From: Halomonas sp. THAF5a
GTDB lineage: Bacteria; Pseudomonadota; Gammaproteobacteria; Pseudomonadales; Halomonadaceae
Assembly (NCBI RefSeq): GCF_009363755.1
Contig: NZ_CP045417.1
Coordinates: 3,534,001-3,598,000 of the forward strand
Reading direction: 5' to 3'
DNA length: 64,000 nucleotides
The notes beneath the pieces were generated by a model that saw only the letters and a program-made list of their open reading frames with translations, was not told where the DNA came from and did no database searches. The translations under genes and the position numbers were made by a program. Positions 45,936-56,373 of this stretch are shown piece after piece (position 1 is the stretch's first letter; every line of letters starts with the position of its first letter).

Positions 45936-46934
45936 TCACGCGGAGGCCTTGTCGTCCTTCAGGCTAGCGGGCGGCCAGTTCTCCAGCCGCATGCCCAGGG
46001 AAAGCCCGCGGGCGGCCAACACGTCCTTGATCTCATTCAGGGACTTCTTGCCGAGATTGGGGGTCTTCAGCAGCTCCACCTCGGTGCGCTGGATCAGATC
46101 CCCGATGTAGTAGATGTTCTCGGCCTTCAGGCAGTTGGCGCTGCGAACGGTCAACTCGAGATCGTCTACGGGGCGCAGCAGGATCGGATCGATGTGATCC
46201 TCTTCCTCCACCACTTCCTGTTCCTTGTCGGCTTCCAGGTCGACGAACGCGGCCAGCTGCTCCTGCAGGATGGTCGCGCTGCGACGGATCGCCTCTTCCG
46301 GATCCAGGGTGCCGTCGGTTTCCAGGTTGATGATCAGCTTGTCGAGGTCGGTGCGCTGTTCGACACGCGCGGCCTCGACCGAGTAGGAAACCCGGCGCAC
46401 GGGGCTGAAGGTTGCATCCAGCTGCAGGCGGCCGATGGCGCGGGACTCGTCGTCGGCCTCGCCACGGGCGTCCGCCGGCTCGTAGCCGCGGCCGCGAGCG
46501 ACCTTGAGCTGCATCTTCAGCTCGGCACCCTCGTTGACGTGGGCGATGACATGCTCGGGGTTGACGATCTCGACATCGTGGTCGAGCGCGATATCCCCTG
46601 CCGTCACGACGGCCGGCCCCTGCTTGTTCAGCGAGAGCACTGCCTCGTCGCGGCTATGCATCCGGAGCGCCACGTCCTTGAGGTTCAGGAGGATTTCGAT
46701 GACATCTTCCTGGACGCCCTCGATCGCGCTGTACTCATGCTCGACGCCGGCGATCTCGGCCTCCACCACGGCACAGCCGGGCATGGACGAGAGCAGGATG
46801 CGACGCAGGGCATTCCCCAGCGTGTGGCCGAAGCCACGCTCGAAGGGCTCGAGCACGATCTTGGCGTGGTGAGCGCTGATCTCTTCGACCTTGATGTCGC
46901 GAGGACGGAGAAACTCTGTCACTGAACGCTGCAT
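45936..46934 (-). CDS. rpoA: RNA polymerase alpha subunit
   Basis: The 332-residue protein starts [20 protein letters not shown]. The N-terminal domain has the assembly motif [20 protein letters not shown]. The C-terminal domain has [21 protein letters not shown], followed by [17 protein letters not shown], and contacts UP elements and activators. The start at 46934 is chosen by family match; the open frame runs 23 codons upstream. A 16-nt hairpin lies in the gap to rpsD. Confidence 0.97.
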   Translation of the reverse strand: MQRSVTEFLRPRDIKVEEISAHHAKIVLEPFERGFGHTLGNALRRILLSSMPGCAVVEAEIAGVEHEYSAIEGVQEDVIEILLNLKDVALRMHSRDEAVLSLNKQGPAVVTAGDIALDHDVEIVNPEHVIAHVNEGAELKMQLKVARGRGYEPADARGEADDESRAIGRLQLDATFSPVRRVSYSVEAARVEQRTDLDKLIINLETDGTLDPEEAIRRSATILQEQLAAFVDLEADKEQEVVEEEDHIDPILLRPVDDLELTVRSANCLKAENIYYIGDLIQRTEVELLKTPNLGKKSLNEIKDVLAARGLSLGMRLENWPPASLKDDKASA

Positions 46935-46981
46935 ATGAACACCTATCAGGCTGCCAAACGGATTGTCGGTACTCCAGGCCA

Positions 46982-46997
46982 CCCCCGCGAACGGGGG
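46982..46997 (-). other. Hairpin between rpsD and rpoA
   Basis: CCCCCG and CGGGGG arms enclose a four-nt loop that reads TTCG on the transcribed minus strand. It sits in the 83-nt gap between rpsD and rpoA, and may set the relative yield of the two messages or stabilise an RNA end. Confidence 0.5.
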
Positions 46998-47017
46998 CGG
47001 CACGACGCAGGCGCCGC

Positions 47018-47638
47018 TTACTTGGAGTACAGCTCGACGATCAGGTTTTCGTTGATGTCGGCAGACAGGTCACCGCGTTCAGGCAGGGCCTTGAAAGTGC
47101 CTTCCATCTTCTTGGCATCGGTCTCGACCCACACCACGTCGCCGCGGTTGGCGGCGATGGCCAGGGAAGTCTGGATGCGCGCCTGGTTCTTCGCCTTCTC
47201 ACGGACGGAGACCACGTCACCCGGCTTCACCTGGTAGGACGCCACGTTGACGGTCTTGCCGTTGACGGCGATCGCCTTGTGGCTCACCAGCTGACGCGCC
47301 TCGGAGCGCGTGGAGCCGAAGCCCATGCGGTAGACGACGTTGTCCAGTCGGGATTCGAGAAGCTGCAGCAACAGCTCGCCGGTTGCGCCCTTCAGGCGGG
47401 CCGCTTCCTTGTAGTAGTTGCGGAACTGCTTCTCGAGTACGCCGTACATGCGACGTACTTTCTGCTTCTCGCGAAGCTGCAAGCCGTAGTCGGAAAGACG
47501 CTGACGGCGCTGGCCGTGCACACCCGGGATCTGCTCGGATTTGCACTTCTTCTCGAAGGGAGTGACACCGCTCTTGAGGAAGAGGTCGGTCCCCTCACGA
47601 CGAGACAGTTTGCACTTCGGTCCAATGTAACGAGCCAT
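47018..47638 (-). CDS. rpsD: 30S ribosomal protein S4
   Basis: The 206-residue protein (E. coli also 206) starts [20 protein letters not shown] and contains the S4 RNA-binding domain ([30 protein letters not shown]). S4 nucleates 30S assembly and in E. coli represses the alpha operon by binding the rpsM leader. It lies between rpsK and rpoA as usual. Confidence 0.97.
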   Translation of the reverse strand: MARYIGPKCKLSRREGTDLFLKSGVTPFEKKCKSEQIPGVHGQRRQRLSDYGLQLREKQKVRRMYGVLEKQFRNYYKEAARLKGATGELLLQLLESRLDNVVYRMGFGSTRSEARQLVSHKAIAVNGKTVNVASYQVKPGDVVSVREKAKNQARIQTSLAIAANRGDVVWVETDAKKMEGTFKALPERGDLSADINENLIVELYSK

Positions 47639-47650
47639 GAATCTGTCTCC

Positions 47651-48037
47651 TTAAACGCGGCGTTTCTTCGGCGGACGGCAGCCATTGTGCGGAATGGGCG
47701 TCGCGTCGGTGATGCTCTGCACGCGGAAGCCGGCGGCGTTGAGCGCGCGCACGGCGGATTCACGGCCAGGACCGGGGCCCTTGACCAGCACGTCGACGTT
47801 TTTCACACCATACTCGGCTGCAGCGGTCGCTGCACGCTCGCTTGCCACTTGAGCAGCGAACGGGGTGCTCTTGCGAGAACCACGAAAACCCGAACCACCG
47901 GCAGTCGCCCAGGAAAGGGCGTTGCCCTGGCGGTCTGTGATCGTAATGATCGTGTTGTTAAAAGAGGCGTGGATATGCGCGACGGCATCCACTACCTGCT
48001 TTTTAACCTTTTTACGGTTGCTACGCGGGTTAGCCAT
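47651..48037 (-). CDS. rpsK: 30S ribosomal protein S11
   Basis: The 128-residue protein begins with a basic tail ([14 protein letters not shown]) and has [19 protein letters not shown] and [16 protein letters not shown]. The C-terminus [11 protein letters not shown] is typical. It forms part of the 30S platform near the decoding region and sits 39 nt after rpsM. Confidence 0.97.
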   Translation of the reverse strand: MANPRSNRKKVKKQVVDAVAHIHASFNNTIITITDRQGNALSWATAGGSGFRGSRKSTPFAAQVASERAATAAAEYGVKNVDVLVKGPGPGRESAVRALNAAGFRVQSITDATPIPHNGCRPPKKRRV

Positions 48038-48076
48038 GTTGATGTCTATTCCTGTCTTTACGCCAGAACGTGCGTG

Positions 48077-48433
48077 TTATTTGCGGATCGGCTTGCGCGG
48101 GCCCTTGCGGGTACGCGCATTGGTCTTGGTACGCTGACCACGCAGCGGAAGACCACGACGATGACGCAGACCACGATAGCAACCCAGGTCCATGAGACGC
48201 TTGATGTTCAGCGTCACATCACGACGAAGGTCACCTTCCACGGTGTACTTGCCGACTTCAGACCGCAGGCCATCCAGCTCTTCGCTGGACAGCTCCTGGA
48301 TCTTGGTGGTCGGCGCGATGCCGGTCGCGGCACAGATGTCCTGCGCGCGAGTACGGCCAATCCCGAAGATATAGGTCAGCGAGATCGCCGCATGCTTGTT
48401 GTCCGGGATATTGACGCCTGCAATACGGGCCAT
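48077..48433 (-). CDS. rpsM: 30S ribosomal protein S13
   Basis: The 118-residue protein starts [21 protein letters not shown] and has [22 protein letters not shown] near the end. S13 forms bridges to the large subunit and contacts tRNA. It is the first gene of the alpha operon, and a promoter-like pair with a large hairpin lies 58-95 nt upstream. Confidence 0.97.
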   Translation of the reverse strand: MARIAGVNIPDNKHAAISLTYIFGIGRTRAQDICAATGIAPTTKIQELSSEELDGLRSEVGKYTVEGDLRRDVTLNIKRLMDLGCYRGLRHRRGLPLRGQRTKTNARTRKGPRKPIRK

Positions 48434-48490
48434 CAGCTTACTCCGAAATTTGAGCGGCTTGCTCGATTAATCATCTACAAAAGGCGCAAC

Positions 48491-48519
48491 AGCATACCCC
48501 TTTCCTCGTTCGAGGACAA
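48491..48519 (-). promoter_or_regulatory. Alpha-operon promoter candidate before rpsM
   Basis: On the minus strand, TTGTCC (complement of 48514-48519) and TATGCT (complement of 48491-48496) are 17 bp apart. The same segment forms an imperfect hairpin (48492-48527, core CTCG-TT-CGAG, flanks CCCCTT/AAGGGG and GCAT/ATGC), so it may act as a promoter, a processing or termination hairpin, or both. Confidence 0.55.
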
Positions 48520-48556
48520 GGGGCATGCCGGCACCCGGTTCAGTGCAGCGTGGGAC

Positions 48557-48670
48557 TCAGCCCTGGCGCTGCTTGTGCCGCGGCTCGCTGCAGATGACGC
48601 GCACGGCGCCATTGCGACGAATGATCTTGCAGTTGCGGCACATTTTCTTCACGGAAGCTCGAACTTTCAT
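48557..48670 (-). CDS. rpmJ: 50S ribosomal protein L36
   Basis: This 37-residue protein, [19 protein letters not shown] at its start, ends PRHKQRQG. It has the zinc-ribbon ligands Cys11, Cys14, Cys27 and His32, so it is the zinc-binding (C+) form of L36. The reading comes from direct translation of the gap between secY and rpsM. It is the last gene of the spc operon, directly after secY. Confidence 0.95.
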   Translation of the reverse strand: MKVRASVKKMCRNCKIIRRNGAVRVICSEPRHKQRQG

Positions 48671-48699
48671 CGTTCTCTCCAAATCGCCAGCGGCGCGCC

Positions 48700-50031
48700 T
48701 CAGCGCATGATGCCGCCGCTACCGTAGCCTTTCAGGTTGGACTTCTTCATCACCGACTCGTACTGGTGCGACATGAGGTGCGACTGCACCTGGGCCATGA
48801 AGTCCATGATGACCACCACCACGATCAGCAGCGAGGTACCGCCGAAGAAGAACGGCACGTTCCAGGCCACGATCAGGAACTGGGGCATCAGGGAAACCGC
48901 AGTGATGTAGAGTGCGCCGAACAGGGTCAAGCGGGTCATGACCTTGTCGATGTAGCGAGCGGTCTGCTCGCCAGGGCGGATGCCCGGCAGGAAGGCCCCT
49001 GACTTCTTGAGGTTGTCAGCGACATCCTTGGGGTTGAAGACCAGCGCTGTGTAAAAGAAGCAGAAGAATACCACCGCCGCGGCGAAAAGCAAGATGTAGA
49101 GCGGCTGCCCCGGCCCCAGGGCCTGGGAGGCGCTCTGCAGCCATTCCATGCCATCGCCGGCCCCGACCCACTGCCCGAGCGAGGCCGGGAACAGCAGGAT
49201 ACTCGAGGCGAAGATCGCCGGGATCACGCCCGCCATGTTGACCTTGAGCGGCAGGTAGCTGCTCTGGCCGGCATACATCTTGTTGCCCACCTGGCGACGC
49301 GGGTAGTTCACCGTGAGGCGGCGCTGGCCGCGCTCGATGAACACCACGAAGGCCACGGTGGCGATGCCCAGCACGGTCAGGGCCAGCAGCGGCAGGACGT
49401 TCCAGGCGCCTTCATTGCGGGCTAGCTCGAAGGCCTGGCCCACGGCGCCCGGAAGGCCGGCGACGATCCCCGAGAAGATCAGCAGCGAGATGCCGTTGCC
49501 GATGCCCTTCTCGGTGATCTGCTCACCCAGCCACATCAGGAACACCGCCCCGGTGACGAAGGTCACGATGGCGGTGAAATAGAAGCTGAAGTCGGCCGAG
49601 TAGGCGATCCCCTGGCTGGCGAGACCCACCGACATGCCGGTGGCCTGGACCAGGGCCAGCAATACCGTACCGTAGCGGGTGTACTGGCTGATCTTGCGAC
49701 GGCCGGCCTCACCCTCCTTCTTCAGCTGCTCGAGCTGAGGCGAGACCGCAGTCATCAGCTGCATGATGATCGACGCCGAGATGTAGGGCATGATGCCCAG
49801 CGCCATGATACTCATGCGCTCCAGGGCACCGCCCGAGAACATGTTGAACATGCCCAGGATGGTGCCCTGCTGCTCCCTGAACAAGGCAGCAAGCTGGTCA
49901 GGATTGATACCGGGAACGGGAATGTGGGCACCGATACGGTAGACCACAATGGCGAGGAGCACGAAGCGCAGACGCGCCCAGAGTTCACCCAGACCGCTAC
50001 CCATCGCCGGCATGTTTCCTGACTTAGCCAT
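48700..50031 (-). CDS. secY: Preprotein translocase subunit SecY
   Basis: The 443-residue, ten-TM channel protein has the N-terminus [21 protein letters not shown] and SecY landmarks [35 protein letters not shown] and [12 protein letters not shown]. The C-terminal [11 protein letters not shown] is short. It lies between rplO and rpmJ as in other proteobacteria, and its stop-start spacing to rplO is zero nt. Confidence 0.97.
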   Translation of the reverse strand: MAKSGNMPAMGSGLGELWARLRFVLLAIVVYRIGAHIPVPGINPDQLAALFREQQGTILGMFNMFSGGALERMSIMALGIMPYISASIIMQLMTAVSPQLEQLKKEGEAGRRKISQYTRYGTVLLALVQATGMSVGLASQGIAYSADFSFYFTAIVTFVTGAVFLMWLGEQITEKGIGNGISLLIFSGIVAGLPGAVGQAFELARNEGAWNVLPLLALTVLGIATVAFVVFIERGQRRLTVNYPRRQVGNKMYAGQSSYLPLKVNMAGVIPAIFASSILLFPASLGQWVGAGDGMEWLQSASQALGPGQPLYILLFAAAVVFFCFFYTALVFNPKDVADNLKKSGAFLPGIRPGEQTARYIDKVMTRLTLFGALYITAVSLMPQFLIVAWNVPFFFGGTSLLIVVVVIMDFMAQVQSHLMSHQYESVMKKSNLKGYGSGGIMR

Positions 50032-50466
50032 TTAGTCCTCTACCTTGCCGCCGGCGGCTTCGATCGCGGCACGGGCACCCTTGGTGACCTTGAGACCGCG
50101 GACCGTGACCGCCTTGTTCAGTTCGCCGGAAAGGATCACCTTGGCATGCTTGGTGGCATCCTTGAGCACGTTGGCCTGCTTGAGGGTGTCCAGGGTGACC
50201 TCGTCACCGGCGACCCGGGCCAGCTCGGCCAGGCGGACTTCCTCGGAGACCAGCGACTTCGCGGAGGTGAAGCCGAACTTCGGCAGGCGCCGCTGCAGCG
50301 GCATCTGACCGCCCTCGAAACCGGGCTTCACGCTGCCGCCGCTGCGGGACTTCAGGCCCTTGTGGCCGCGGCCACCGGTCTTGCCCAGACCGGAGCCGAT
50401 GCCACGACCGACGCGCTTCTCGGCGTGCTTGGAGCCCGGTGCCGGGCTCAGGCTATTGAGTTTCAT
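50032..50466 (-). CDS. rplO: 50S ribosomal protein L15
   Basis: The 144-residue protein starts [26 protein letters not shown] (landmark SLSPAPGSK) and has the glycine-rich [15 protein letters not shown]. It matches the E. coli length of 144. It is a late-assembly 23S rRNA-binding protein. It follows rpmD by three nt and abuts secY. Confidence 0.97.
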   Translation of the reverse strand: MKLNSLSPAPGSKHAEKRVGRGIGSGLGKTGGRGHKGLKSRSGGSVKPGFEGGQMPLQRRLPKFGFTSAKSLVSEEVRLAELARVAGDEVTLDTLKQANVLKDATKHAKVILSGELNKAVTVRGLKVTKGARAAIEAAGGKVED

Positions 50467-50469
50467 GGA

Positions 50470-50652
50470 TTACTCTCCCTCAACACGCACAAGGTAGTTG
50501 ACCTTGTGGATCATGCCGCGAACGGCAGGGGTGTCTTCCAGCTCAACCGTGTGACCGATGCGACGCAGGCCGAGGCCCTTCATGGTGGCCTTGTGCTTGG
50601 CCAGTACGCCGATGGTGCTGCGGGTCTGGGTAACCTTGATCGTTGCTGACAT
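50470..50652 (-). CDS. rpmD: 50S ribosomal protein L30
   Basis: The 60-residue protein [20 protein letters not shown] continues with [20 protein letters not shown]. The start at 50652 gives the family N-terminus; the open frame is longer only by overlap with rpsE. It lies between rpsE and rplO. Confidence 0.96.
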   Translation of the reverse strand: MSATIKVTQTRSTIGVLAKHKATMKGLGLRRIGHTVELEDTPAVRGMIHKVNYLVRVEGE

Positions 50653-50657
50653 GGTAC

Positions 50658-51158
50658 TTACCCCGTGATCGCTTCGACAGGCAGACCGCGCTTGGCGGCC
50701 ACGTCTTCCGGCGACTGCAGGGAGGCCAGACCGTTGACGGTCGCCCGCACCACGTTCACCGGGTTGGTGGAGCCGTAGCACTTGGCCAGGACGTTATGCA
50801 CGCCGGCCAGCTCGAGCACGGAGCGCATGGCACCACCGGCGATGATCCCGGTACCCTCGGAGGCCGGCTGCATGTACACCTTGGAGGCGCCGTGACGGGC
50901 CTTGACCGGGTACTGCAGGGTGCCACCGGTGAGGTTCACCTTGACCATGTTGCGGCGCGCCTGGTCCATGGCCTTCTGGATCGCGACCGGCACTTCACGC
51001 GCCTTGCCGCGGCCGAAGCCCACACGACCGTTACCGTCACCCACGACGGTCAGGGCGGTGAAACCGAAGATTCGGCCACCCTTGACCACCTTGGCGACAC
51101 GGTTGATCTGCACGAGCTTTTCCTGCAGATCGCCGTTTTGCTGTTCGTTCTTCGCCAT
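50658..51158 (-). CDS. rpsE: 30S ribosomal protein S5
   Basis: The 166-residue protein (E. coli 167) has the S5 RNA-binding motif [21 protein letters not shown] and [23 protein letters not shown]5 affects decoding accuracy and interacts with S4. It is flanked by rplR and rpmD. Confidence 0.97.
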   Translation of the reverse strand: MAKNEQQNGDLQEKLVQINRVAKVVKGGRIFGFTALTVVGDGNGRVGFGRGKAREVPVAIQKAMDQARRNMVKVNLTGGTLQYPVKARHGASKVYMQPASEGTGIIAGGAMRSVLELAGVHNVLAKCYGSTNPVNVVRATVNGLASLQSPEDVAAKRGLPVEAITG

Positions 51159-51169
51159 CGTAAAACCCT

Positions 51170-51520
51170 TTAGAATTCCAGGCCGCCTTCACGAGCGGCG
51201 TCAGCCAAGGCCTTCACACGACCGTGGTACTTGAAGCCGGCACGATCGAAAGCCACCTGGGTGATGCCAGCCTCTTTGGCGCGTTCGGCAATCAGTGCGC
51301 CCACCTTGGTGGCGGCGTCGGTGTTGCCGGTCGCACCCTCGCGCAGGGCCTTGTCCAGCGTGGAAGCGCTGGCGAGGACCTTGCCACCATCCGGCGAGAT
51401 GATCTGCGCGTAGATGTGGCGGGGGGTACGATTGACGCACAGGCGATACACGCCCAGCTCGCGGATCTTGGCGCGAGCGCGGCGGGCACGACGGAGACGA
51501 GATTCTTTCTTCGCGTTCAT
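51170..51520 (-). CDS. rplR: 50S ribosomal protein L18
   Basis: The 116-residue protein starts [19 protein letters not shown] and has [20 protein letters not shown] plus the C-terminal [19 protein letters not shown]18 binds 5S rRNA with L5 and L25. It lies between rplF and rpsE. Confidence 0.97.
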   Translation of the reverse strand: MNAKKESRLRRARRARAKIRELGVYRLCVNRTPRHIYAQIISPDGGKVLASASTLDKALREGATGNTDAATKVGALIAERAKEAGITQVAFDRAGFKYHGRVKALADAAREGGLEF

Positions 51521-51529
51521 AACCCTGCC

Positions 51530-52060
51530 TTACTTCTTCTTGGCTTCTTTGCGACGCACCTGCTCGTCGGCGTACCGGACACCCTTGCCCTTGTAGGGCT
51601 CGGGCGGACGGAAGGCGCGGATTTCCGCGGCACACTGGCCGAGCGCCTGCTTGTCCGCGCTCTTGAGCACGATGACGGTGTTCTTCGGCGTTTCCGCCGT
51701 GACACCTTCAGGCAGCTGGTAGTCGACCGGGTGCGAGAAGCCCAGTGTAAGATTGAGCGTCTGGCCCTTGGCCTGGGCACGATAACCGACGCCGATGATT
51801 TCGAGGGTCTTGGTGAAGCCCTCGCTGACACCGGTGACCAGGTTCTGGACCAGGGCACGGGTGGTGCCGACCATTGCCCAGCTCTTGGCGCTTTCGCTCG
51901 GCTGGAAGGTCAGCTGTCCCTCTTCCTGAGCGATCACCACGTCGGGGTGAACGCTCATGGACAGGGTGCCCTGGCTGCCCTTGACGGACAGCTGGTCACC
52001 GTCGAGCTTGAACTCGACGCCTGCGGGCAGTTTGACCGGATATTTGGCTACGCGGGACAT
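51530..52060 (-). CDS. rplF: 50S ribosomal protein L6
   Basis: The 176-residue, two-domain protein (E. coli 177) starts [16 protein letters not shown] and has [21 protein letters not shown] and [14 protein letters not shown]. The lysine-rich end (KEAKKK) is normal. L6 sits near the factor-binding site. It lies between rpsH and rplR. Confidence 0.97.
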   Translation of the reverse strand: MSRVAKYPVKLPAGVEFKLDGDQLSVKGSQGTLSMSVHPDVVIAQEEGQLTFQPSESAKSWAMVGTTRALVQNLVTGVSEGFTKTLEIIGVGYRAQAKGQTLNLTLGFSHPVDYQLPEGVTAETPKNTVIVLKSADKQALGQCAAEIRAFRPPEPYKGKGVRYADEQVRRKEAKKK

Positions 52061-52069
52061 TCCAAACTC

Positions 52070-52462
52070 CTAGAATACGGTGCAGATGACTTCGCCACCG
52101 ACACCCGCCTGACGAGCCGCGCGATCGGTCATCACCCCCTTGGAGGTGGTGACGATGGCGACGCCCAGACCTTCGGCGACCTTCGGCAGCGCGTCCTTGC
52201 CCTTGTACTGGCGCAGGGACGGCTTGGAAACCCGCTGCAGGTGCTCGATGACCGGCTTACCCTCGAAGTACTTGAGGGTCACGGTCAGTTCGGGCTTGGC
52301 GGACTCGCTGACGGCGAAATCGCCGATGTAGCCCTCTTCTTTCAGCACGCGGGCCACCTCGACCTTCAGCTTGGAGGACGGCATGGAAACCGTCTCCTTG
52401 GTGGCCATCTGCGCATTGCGGATACGGGTGAACATATCCGCCAGAGTGTCTTGCATGCTCAT
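52070..52462 (-). CDS. rpsH: 30S ribosomal protein S8
   Basis: The 130-residue protein starts [20 protein letters not shown] and ends with [21 protein letters not shown]8 binds helix 21 of 16S rRNA. In E. coli it represses the spc operon by binding the rplX-rplE junction. It follows rpsN. Confidence 0.97.
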   Translation of the reverse strand: MSMQDTLADMFTRIRNAQMATKETVSMPSSKLKVEVARVLKEEGYIGDFAVSESAKPELTVTLKYFEGKPVIEHLQRVSKPSLRQYKGKDALPKVAEGLGVAIVTTSKGVMTDRAARQAGVGGEVICTVF

Positions 52463-52494
52463 TTACGTTGCGCTCCTGATGATTCTACGTGGCG

Positions 52495-52800
52495 TTACCA
52501 GCTGGACTTCTTGAGTCCGGGCACATCGCCACGCATGGCGGCTTCACGCAGCTTGTTGCGGCCGAGGCCGAACTTGTTGTAGTAGCCGTGCGGACGGCCG
52601 GTGACACGGCAGCGGTTGCGCTGACGCACCGGGCTGGAGTCACGCGGCAGCTGCTGCAGCTTGAGCTGCGCGTCGAAGCGCTCTTCGTCAGAAGCGTTCA
52701 CGTCCTGGATGAGCGCCTTGAGCTCGGCACGCTTGGCGGCGTACTTCTCCACCAGCTTCGTGCGCTTCGCTTCACGCTCTACCATGCTTTTCTTTGCCAT
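52495..52800 (-). CDS. rpsN: 30S ribosomal protein S14
   Basis: The 101-residue protein [20 protein letters not shown] is the long, zinc-free form: the cysteine pairs of the short form are absent, and the C-terminal [21 protein letters not shown] is present. It lies between rplE and rpsH. Confidence 0.97.
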   Translation of the reverse strand: MAKKSMVEREAKRTKLVEKYAAKRAELKALIQDVNASDEERFDAQLKLQQLPRDSSPVRQRNRCRVTGRPHGYYNKFGLGRNKLREAAMRGDVPGLKKSSW

Positions 52801-52810
52801 GATCCCACCC

Positions 52811-53350
52811 TTATTTCTTGAACGGGAAGTTCAGCGCGCCGAGCAGCGCACGACCTTCTTCATCGGTGTTGGCGGTGGTGGTGATGGTGACATCCAGACC
52901 ACGGATCCGATCGATCTTATCATACTCGATCTCCGGGAAGATGATCTGCTCACGCACCCCCATGGAGTAGTTGCCACGACCGTCGAAGGACTTCGGGTTG
53001 AGACCACGGAAGTCACGAACGCGGGGAATCGCGATGTTCACCAGGCGATCGAGGAAGTCCCACATGCGCTCGGAGCGCAGGGTCACCTTGATCCCGATCG
53101 GCCAGCCCTCGCGGACCTTGAAGCCCGCAATGGACTTGCGTGCCTTGGTGACCAGCGGCTTCTGACCGGAGAGTTTCTCCAGGTCGCCGATGGCGTTGTC
53201 GATCAGCTTCTTGTCGCTGGTCGCCTCGCCGATCCCCATGTTCAGGGTCACCTTGGTGACCCGGGGTACCTGCATCACGTTGGCGTAGCTGAACTGCTCT
53301 TGGAGTTTAGCCACCACCTCGTTCTGATAACGTTCTTTCAAGTTCGCCAT
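52811..53350 (-). CDS. rplE: 50S ribosomal protein L5
   Basis: The 179-residue protein (E. coli 179) has [39 protein letters not shown] and [21 protein letters not shown]5 binds 5S rRNA and contacts the P-site tRNA. It follows rplX by 18 nt, the junction where S8 acts in E. coli. Confidence 0.97.
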   Translation of the reverse strand: MANLKERYQNEVVAKLQEQFSYANVMQVPRVTKVTLNMGIGEATSDKKLIDNAIGDLEKLSGQKPLVTKARKSIAGFKVREGWPIGIKVTLRSERMWDFLDRLVNIAIPRVRDFRGLNPKSFDGRGNYSMGVREQIIFPEIEYDKIDRIRGLDVTITTTANTDEEGRALLGALNFPFKK

Positions 53351-53368
53351 TTTGCTATCCGACTCGCG

Positions 53369-53683
53369 TTAGGCGTCGATCTGCGACTGCGTCGACTTGT
53401 AGATACGTACCTTGGTACCGTCTTCCTGAACCTGGAAACCGACGCGGTCTGCCTTGCCGGTCTCCTGGTTGAAGATGGCCACGTTGGACGCGTGAATCGA
53501 TGCCTCGCGCTCGACGATACCGCCCTGGTTGCCCGCCATCGGGTTGGGCTTGGTGTGACGCTTGATCATGTTCACACCGGACACCACGAAGCGGTTATCG
53601 AGAACCCGCTTCACGGTGCCGCGCTTGCCCTTGTCCTTGCCGGCGATGACGATCACTTCATCGTCACGTTTGATCTTTTGCAT
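53369..53683 (-). CDS. rplX: 50S ribosomal protein L24
   Basis: The 104-residue protein has the KOW motif [21 protein letters not shown] near the start and [13 protein letters not shown] later. L24 starts 50S assembly. It sits between rplN and rplE. Confidence 0.97.
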   Translation of the reverse strand: MQKIKRDDEVIVIAGKDKGKRGTVKRVLDNRFVVSGVNMIKRHTKPNPMAGNQGGIVEREASIHASNVAIFNQETGKADRVGFQVQEDGTKVRIYKSTQSQIDA

Positions 53684-53697
53684 ATCCGCCTCGCTCC

Positions 53698-54069
53698 TTA
53701 CAGCACTTCAGGCGCCAAGGAAATGATCTTCATGAACTTCTCGTTGCGAAGTTCACGCGTCACCGGCCCGAAGATACGGGTACCGATCGGCTGATCGTTG
53801 GTGTTGTTCAACAACACAGCCGCATTTCCATCGAAGCGGATCAGCGAGCCGTCGTTACGACGGACGCCACTACGGGTGCGAACCACCACCGCTTTGAGGA
53901 CCTGGCCCTTCTTGACCTTGCCACGCGGAATGGCTTCCTTCACCGTGACCTTGATGACGTCGCCGACATGCGCGTAGCGGCGGTGAGAACCGCCCAGCAC
54001 CTTGATGCACTGCACCCGGCGCGCTCCGCTGTTGTCAGCGACATCCAGCATTGTCTGAGTCTGAATCAT
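53698..54069 (-). CDS. rplN: 50S ribosomal protein L14
   Basis: The 123-residue protein starts [20 protein letters not shown] and has [21 protein letters not shown]; the length equals that of E. coli. It is the first gene of the spc operon in E. coli order. Only 52 nt separate it from rpsQ, and no obvious promoter is visible there, so read-through from the S10 operon is likely. Confidence 0.97.
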   Translation of the reverse strand: MIQTQTMLDVADNSGARRVQCIKVLGGSHRRYAHVGDVIKVTVKEAIPRGKVKKGQVLKAVVVRTRSGVRRNDGSLIRFDGNAAVLLNNTNDQPIGTRIFGPVTRELRNEKFMKIISLAPEVL

Positions 54070-54121
54070 CGGTTTTCTCCAAACCTAATCTGACTGCACG
54101 GGATCGATCGGCCTTGGCCGA

Positions 54122-54391
54122 TCAACCCTTGGCCTGTTCGACGACTTCGACCAGGGTCCAGGACTTGTTCTTCGACAGCGGACGGCACTCTTCGATGGAG
54201 ACCGTGTCGCCGGCCTTGGCCTGGTTCGACTCGTCGTGGGCGTGCAGCTTGGTGGAGCGCTTGACATATTTGCCGTAGATCGGGTGGCGCTCACGACGCT
54301 CGATCATGACAACGATGGACTTGTCCATCTTGTCGCTCACCACCTTGCCGGTGAGCGTACGGGCTTTCTTTTCTACGACCATCTCAGTCAC
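54122..54391 (-). CDS. rpsQ: 30S ribosomal protein S17
   Basis: The 89-residue OB-fold protein has [23 protein letters not shown] and [21 protein letters not shown], giving the usual S17 pattern. It overlaps the 3' end of rpmC and is the last gene of the S10 operon. Confidence 0.97.
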   Translation of the reverse strand: MTEMVVEKKARTLTGKVVSDKMDKSIVVMIERRERHPIYGKYVKRSTKLHAHDESNQAKAGDTVSIEECRPLSKNKSWTLVEVVEQAKG

Positions 54392-54575
54392 CTGCCTTCT
54401 CGTTGAGCACAGTCTTCACGCGGGCGATATCCCGACGAACCTGCTTGAGCAGATGAGTCTGGCTCAGCTGACCGGTGGCCTTCTGCATGCGCAGGTTGAA
54501 CTGCTCGCGGAGGAGTTCGAAAAGCTGCTCCTGGAGCTGCTCTGCGGACTTTTCACGAATTTCCTGGGCTTTCAT
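54384..54575 (-). CDS. rpmC: 50S ribosomal protein L29
   Basis: The 63-residue helical hairpin protein [20 protein letters not shown] has family features [16 protein letters not shown] and [13 protein letters not shown] chose the ATG at 54575, which matches the family start; a GTG one codon upstream is possible. The start overlaps the rplP stop. Confidence 0.95.
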   Translation of the reverse strand: MKAQEIREKSAEQLQEQLFELLREQFNLRMQKATGQLSQTHLLKQVRRDIARVKTVLNEKAGD

Positions 54576-54988
54576 CACATCACCGTCCGTTTCACAAAGG
54601 TGGTGGAGACCGGGAACTTCTGGGCGGCCAGGGCGAATGCCTCGCGAGCCAGCTCCTCGGAAACGCCTTCGATCTCGTACAGGACCCGACCCGGCTGGAT
54701 CTGGGCGACCCAGTACTCGACGGAGCCCTTACCCTTACCCATCCGGACTTCCAGCGGCTTCTTGGAAATCGGCTTGTCGGGGAAGACACGGATCCAGATC
54801 TTGCCGCCACGCTTGACGTGACGCGTGATGGCACGACGGCCGGCTTCGATCTGACGGGCGGTGACGCGACCCCGGCCAGTGGCCTTGAGGCCGTACTCGC
54901 CGAAGCTCACCTTGCTTCCGCGATGCGCCAGGCCACGGTTGCGGCCCTTCTGCACCTTGCGGAACTTCATACGCTTGGGTTGTAACAT
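54575..54988 (-). CDS. rplP: 50S ribosomal protein L16
   Basis: The 137-residue protein starts [19 protein letters not shown] and has [27 protein letters not shown] (landmark VRMGKGKG). L16 organises the A-site region of 23S rRNA. It is between rpsC and rpmC. The arginine hydroxylated in E. coli L16 by YcfD lies in this central region. Confidence 0.97.
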   Translation of the reverse strand: MLQPKRMKFRKVQKGRNRGLAHRGSKVSFGEYGLKATGRGRVTARQIEAGRRAITRHVKRGGKIWIRVFPDKPISKKPLEVRMGKGKGSVEYWVAQIQPGRVLYEIEGVSEELAREAFALAAQKFPVSTTFVKRTVM

Positions 54989-55003
54989 CGACTCGCTCTC
55001 CCC

Positions 55004-55702
55004 TTACCTGGAACCTTTCTTCTTGGAGGGTGCGGCCTGCGGCTGCTTCGCCTTGGCACGGACCTCCTCGATGCCCCCGAGGATTTCACCCTTGAAGACC
55101 CAGACCTTGACACCGATGATGCCGTAGGTGGTCTTGGCCTCGTAGGTGGCGTAGTCGATGTCCGCGCGCAGGGTGTGCAGCGGGACGCGACCTTCGCGGT
55201 ACCACTCGGTGCGGGCGATTTCCGCGCCGCCGAGGCGACCGGAGAGCTGCACCTTGATGCCGCCGGCGCCCAGACGCATGGCGTTCTGCACGGCACGCTT
55301 CATGGCACGACGGAACATCACGCGGCGCTCGAGCTGGCCGGCGATGTTCTGCGCGACGAGCTGGGCGTCGAGTTCCGGCTTGCGGACTTCCTCGATGTTG
55401 ACGTGCACCGGCACGCCCATCATCTGGGTGACGTCGCGACGCAGGCGATCGACGTCCTCGCCCTTCTTGCCGATCACGATGCCCGGGCGGGCAGTGTGAA
55501 TGGTGATGCGGGCGTTGTTGGCCGGGCGCTCGATGGTGATCTTGCTCACGGAGGCGTTCTTCAGACGCTCTTCCAGGAAGCGACGCACCTCGAGATCGCT
55601 GTTCAGCTTGTCGGCGTAAGCGCCGCGCTCGGCATACCACACCGAGGTATGGTCTTTGACGATACCCAGGCGAATGCCTGTTGGATTGACTTTCTGACCC
55701 AT
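55004..55702 (-). CDS. rpsC: 30S ribosomal protein S3
   Basis: The 232-residue protein [20 protein letters not shown] has a KH domain ([20 protein letters not shown]) and [21 protein letters not shown]. The start at 55702 is the family start; the frame is open for 15 codons more. S3 forms the mRNA entry channel. It overlaps nothing; the rplV stop is 11 nt upstream. Confidence 0.97.
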   Translation of the reverse strand: MGQKVNPTGIRLGIVKDHTSVWYAERGAYADKLNSDLEVRRFLEERLKNASVSKITIERPANNARITIHTARPGIVIGKKGEDVDRLRRDVTQMMGVPVHVNIEEVRKPELDAQLVAQNIAGQLERRVMFRRAMKRAVQNAMRLGAGGIKVQLSGRLGGAEIARTEWYREGRVPLHTLRADIDYATYEAKTTYGIIGVKVWVFKGEILGGIEEVRAKAKQPQAAPSKKKGSR

Positions 55703-55713
55703 CTGGTCGACTC

Positions 55714-56046
55714 CTACTTCTCGGCTACCTTGACGGTGATGTGGCAAGTGCGCTTCAGAATGCGATCCGCACGGCCCTTGGCGCGCGGACGGATGCGCTT
55801 GAGCGTCATGCCCTCATCGACGCAGATGGTCGAGACACGCAGCTCGTCGATATCCATGCCGTTGTTTTCTTCCGCATTCGCGATGGCGGACTGCAGCACC
55901 TTCTTGACCAGCTTCGCGGCCTTCTTCGGGGAGAAGGTCAGCAGGTCGAGCGCCTCGGCGACCGGCTTATCGCGCACCTGGTCAGCCACCAAACGGGCCT
56001 TCTGGGCGGATAAACGAGCGCCACGCAGCTTTGCTGTGACTTCCAT
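55714..56046 (-). CDS. rplV: 50S ribosomal protein L22
   Basis: The 110-residue protein (E. coli 110) has [21 protein letters not shown] and the exit-tunnel loop [20 protein letters not shown]. The loop sequence is the common macrolide-contact form, without insertions or deletions visible. Confidence 0.97.
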   Translation of the reverse strand: MEVTAKLRGARLSAQKARLVADQVRDKPVAEALDLLTFSPKKAAKLVKKVLQSAIANAEENNGMDIDELRVSTICVDEGMTLKRIRPRAKGRADRILKRTCHITVKVAEK

Positions 56047-56064
56047 CTCTCAATCCTCTCTGGC

Positions 56065-56340
56065 TTACCGTTTGGCTTTCTTGTCCGCCGCGTGACCGCG
56101 ATAAAGGCGGGTAGCAGCGAATTCGCCCAGCTTGTGGCCAACCATTTCCTCGGAGACGTGCACCGGGACGTGTTGGCGACCGTTATGGACAGCAATGGTG
56201 AGCCCGACCATGTTGGGCAGGATCATGGAGCGACGCGACCAGGTCTTGATCGGTTTGCGGTCGCCCTTCTCCACTGCAGTCTCAACCTTCTTCAGCAGAT
56301 GAAGGTCAATAAAAGGACCTTTCTTCAGTGAACGTGGCAC
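56065..56340 (-). CDS. rpsS: 30S ribosomal protein S19
   Basis: The 91-residue protein [20 protein letters not shown] continues with [22 protein letters not shown] and [15 protein letters not shown]. It lies in the 30S head beside S13. It follows rplB. Confidence 0.97.
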   Translation of the reverse strand: MPRSLKKGPFIDLHLLKKVETAVEKGDRKPIKTWSRRSMILPNMVGLTIAVHNGRQHVPVHVSEEMVGHKLGEFAATRLYRGHAADKKAKR

Positions 56341-56373
56341 AGCCGTTACCTCTTAATGTCTTGGCGTTGGATC

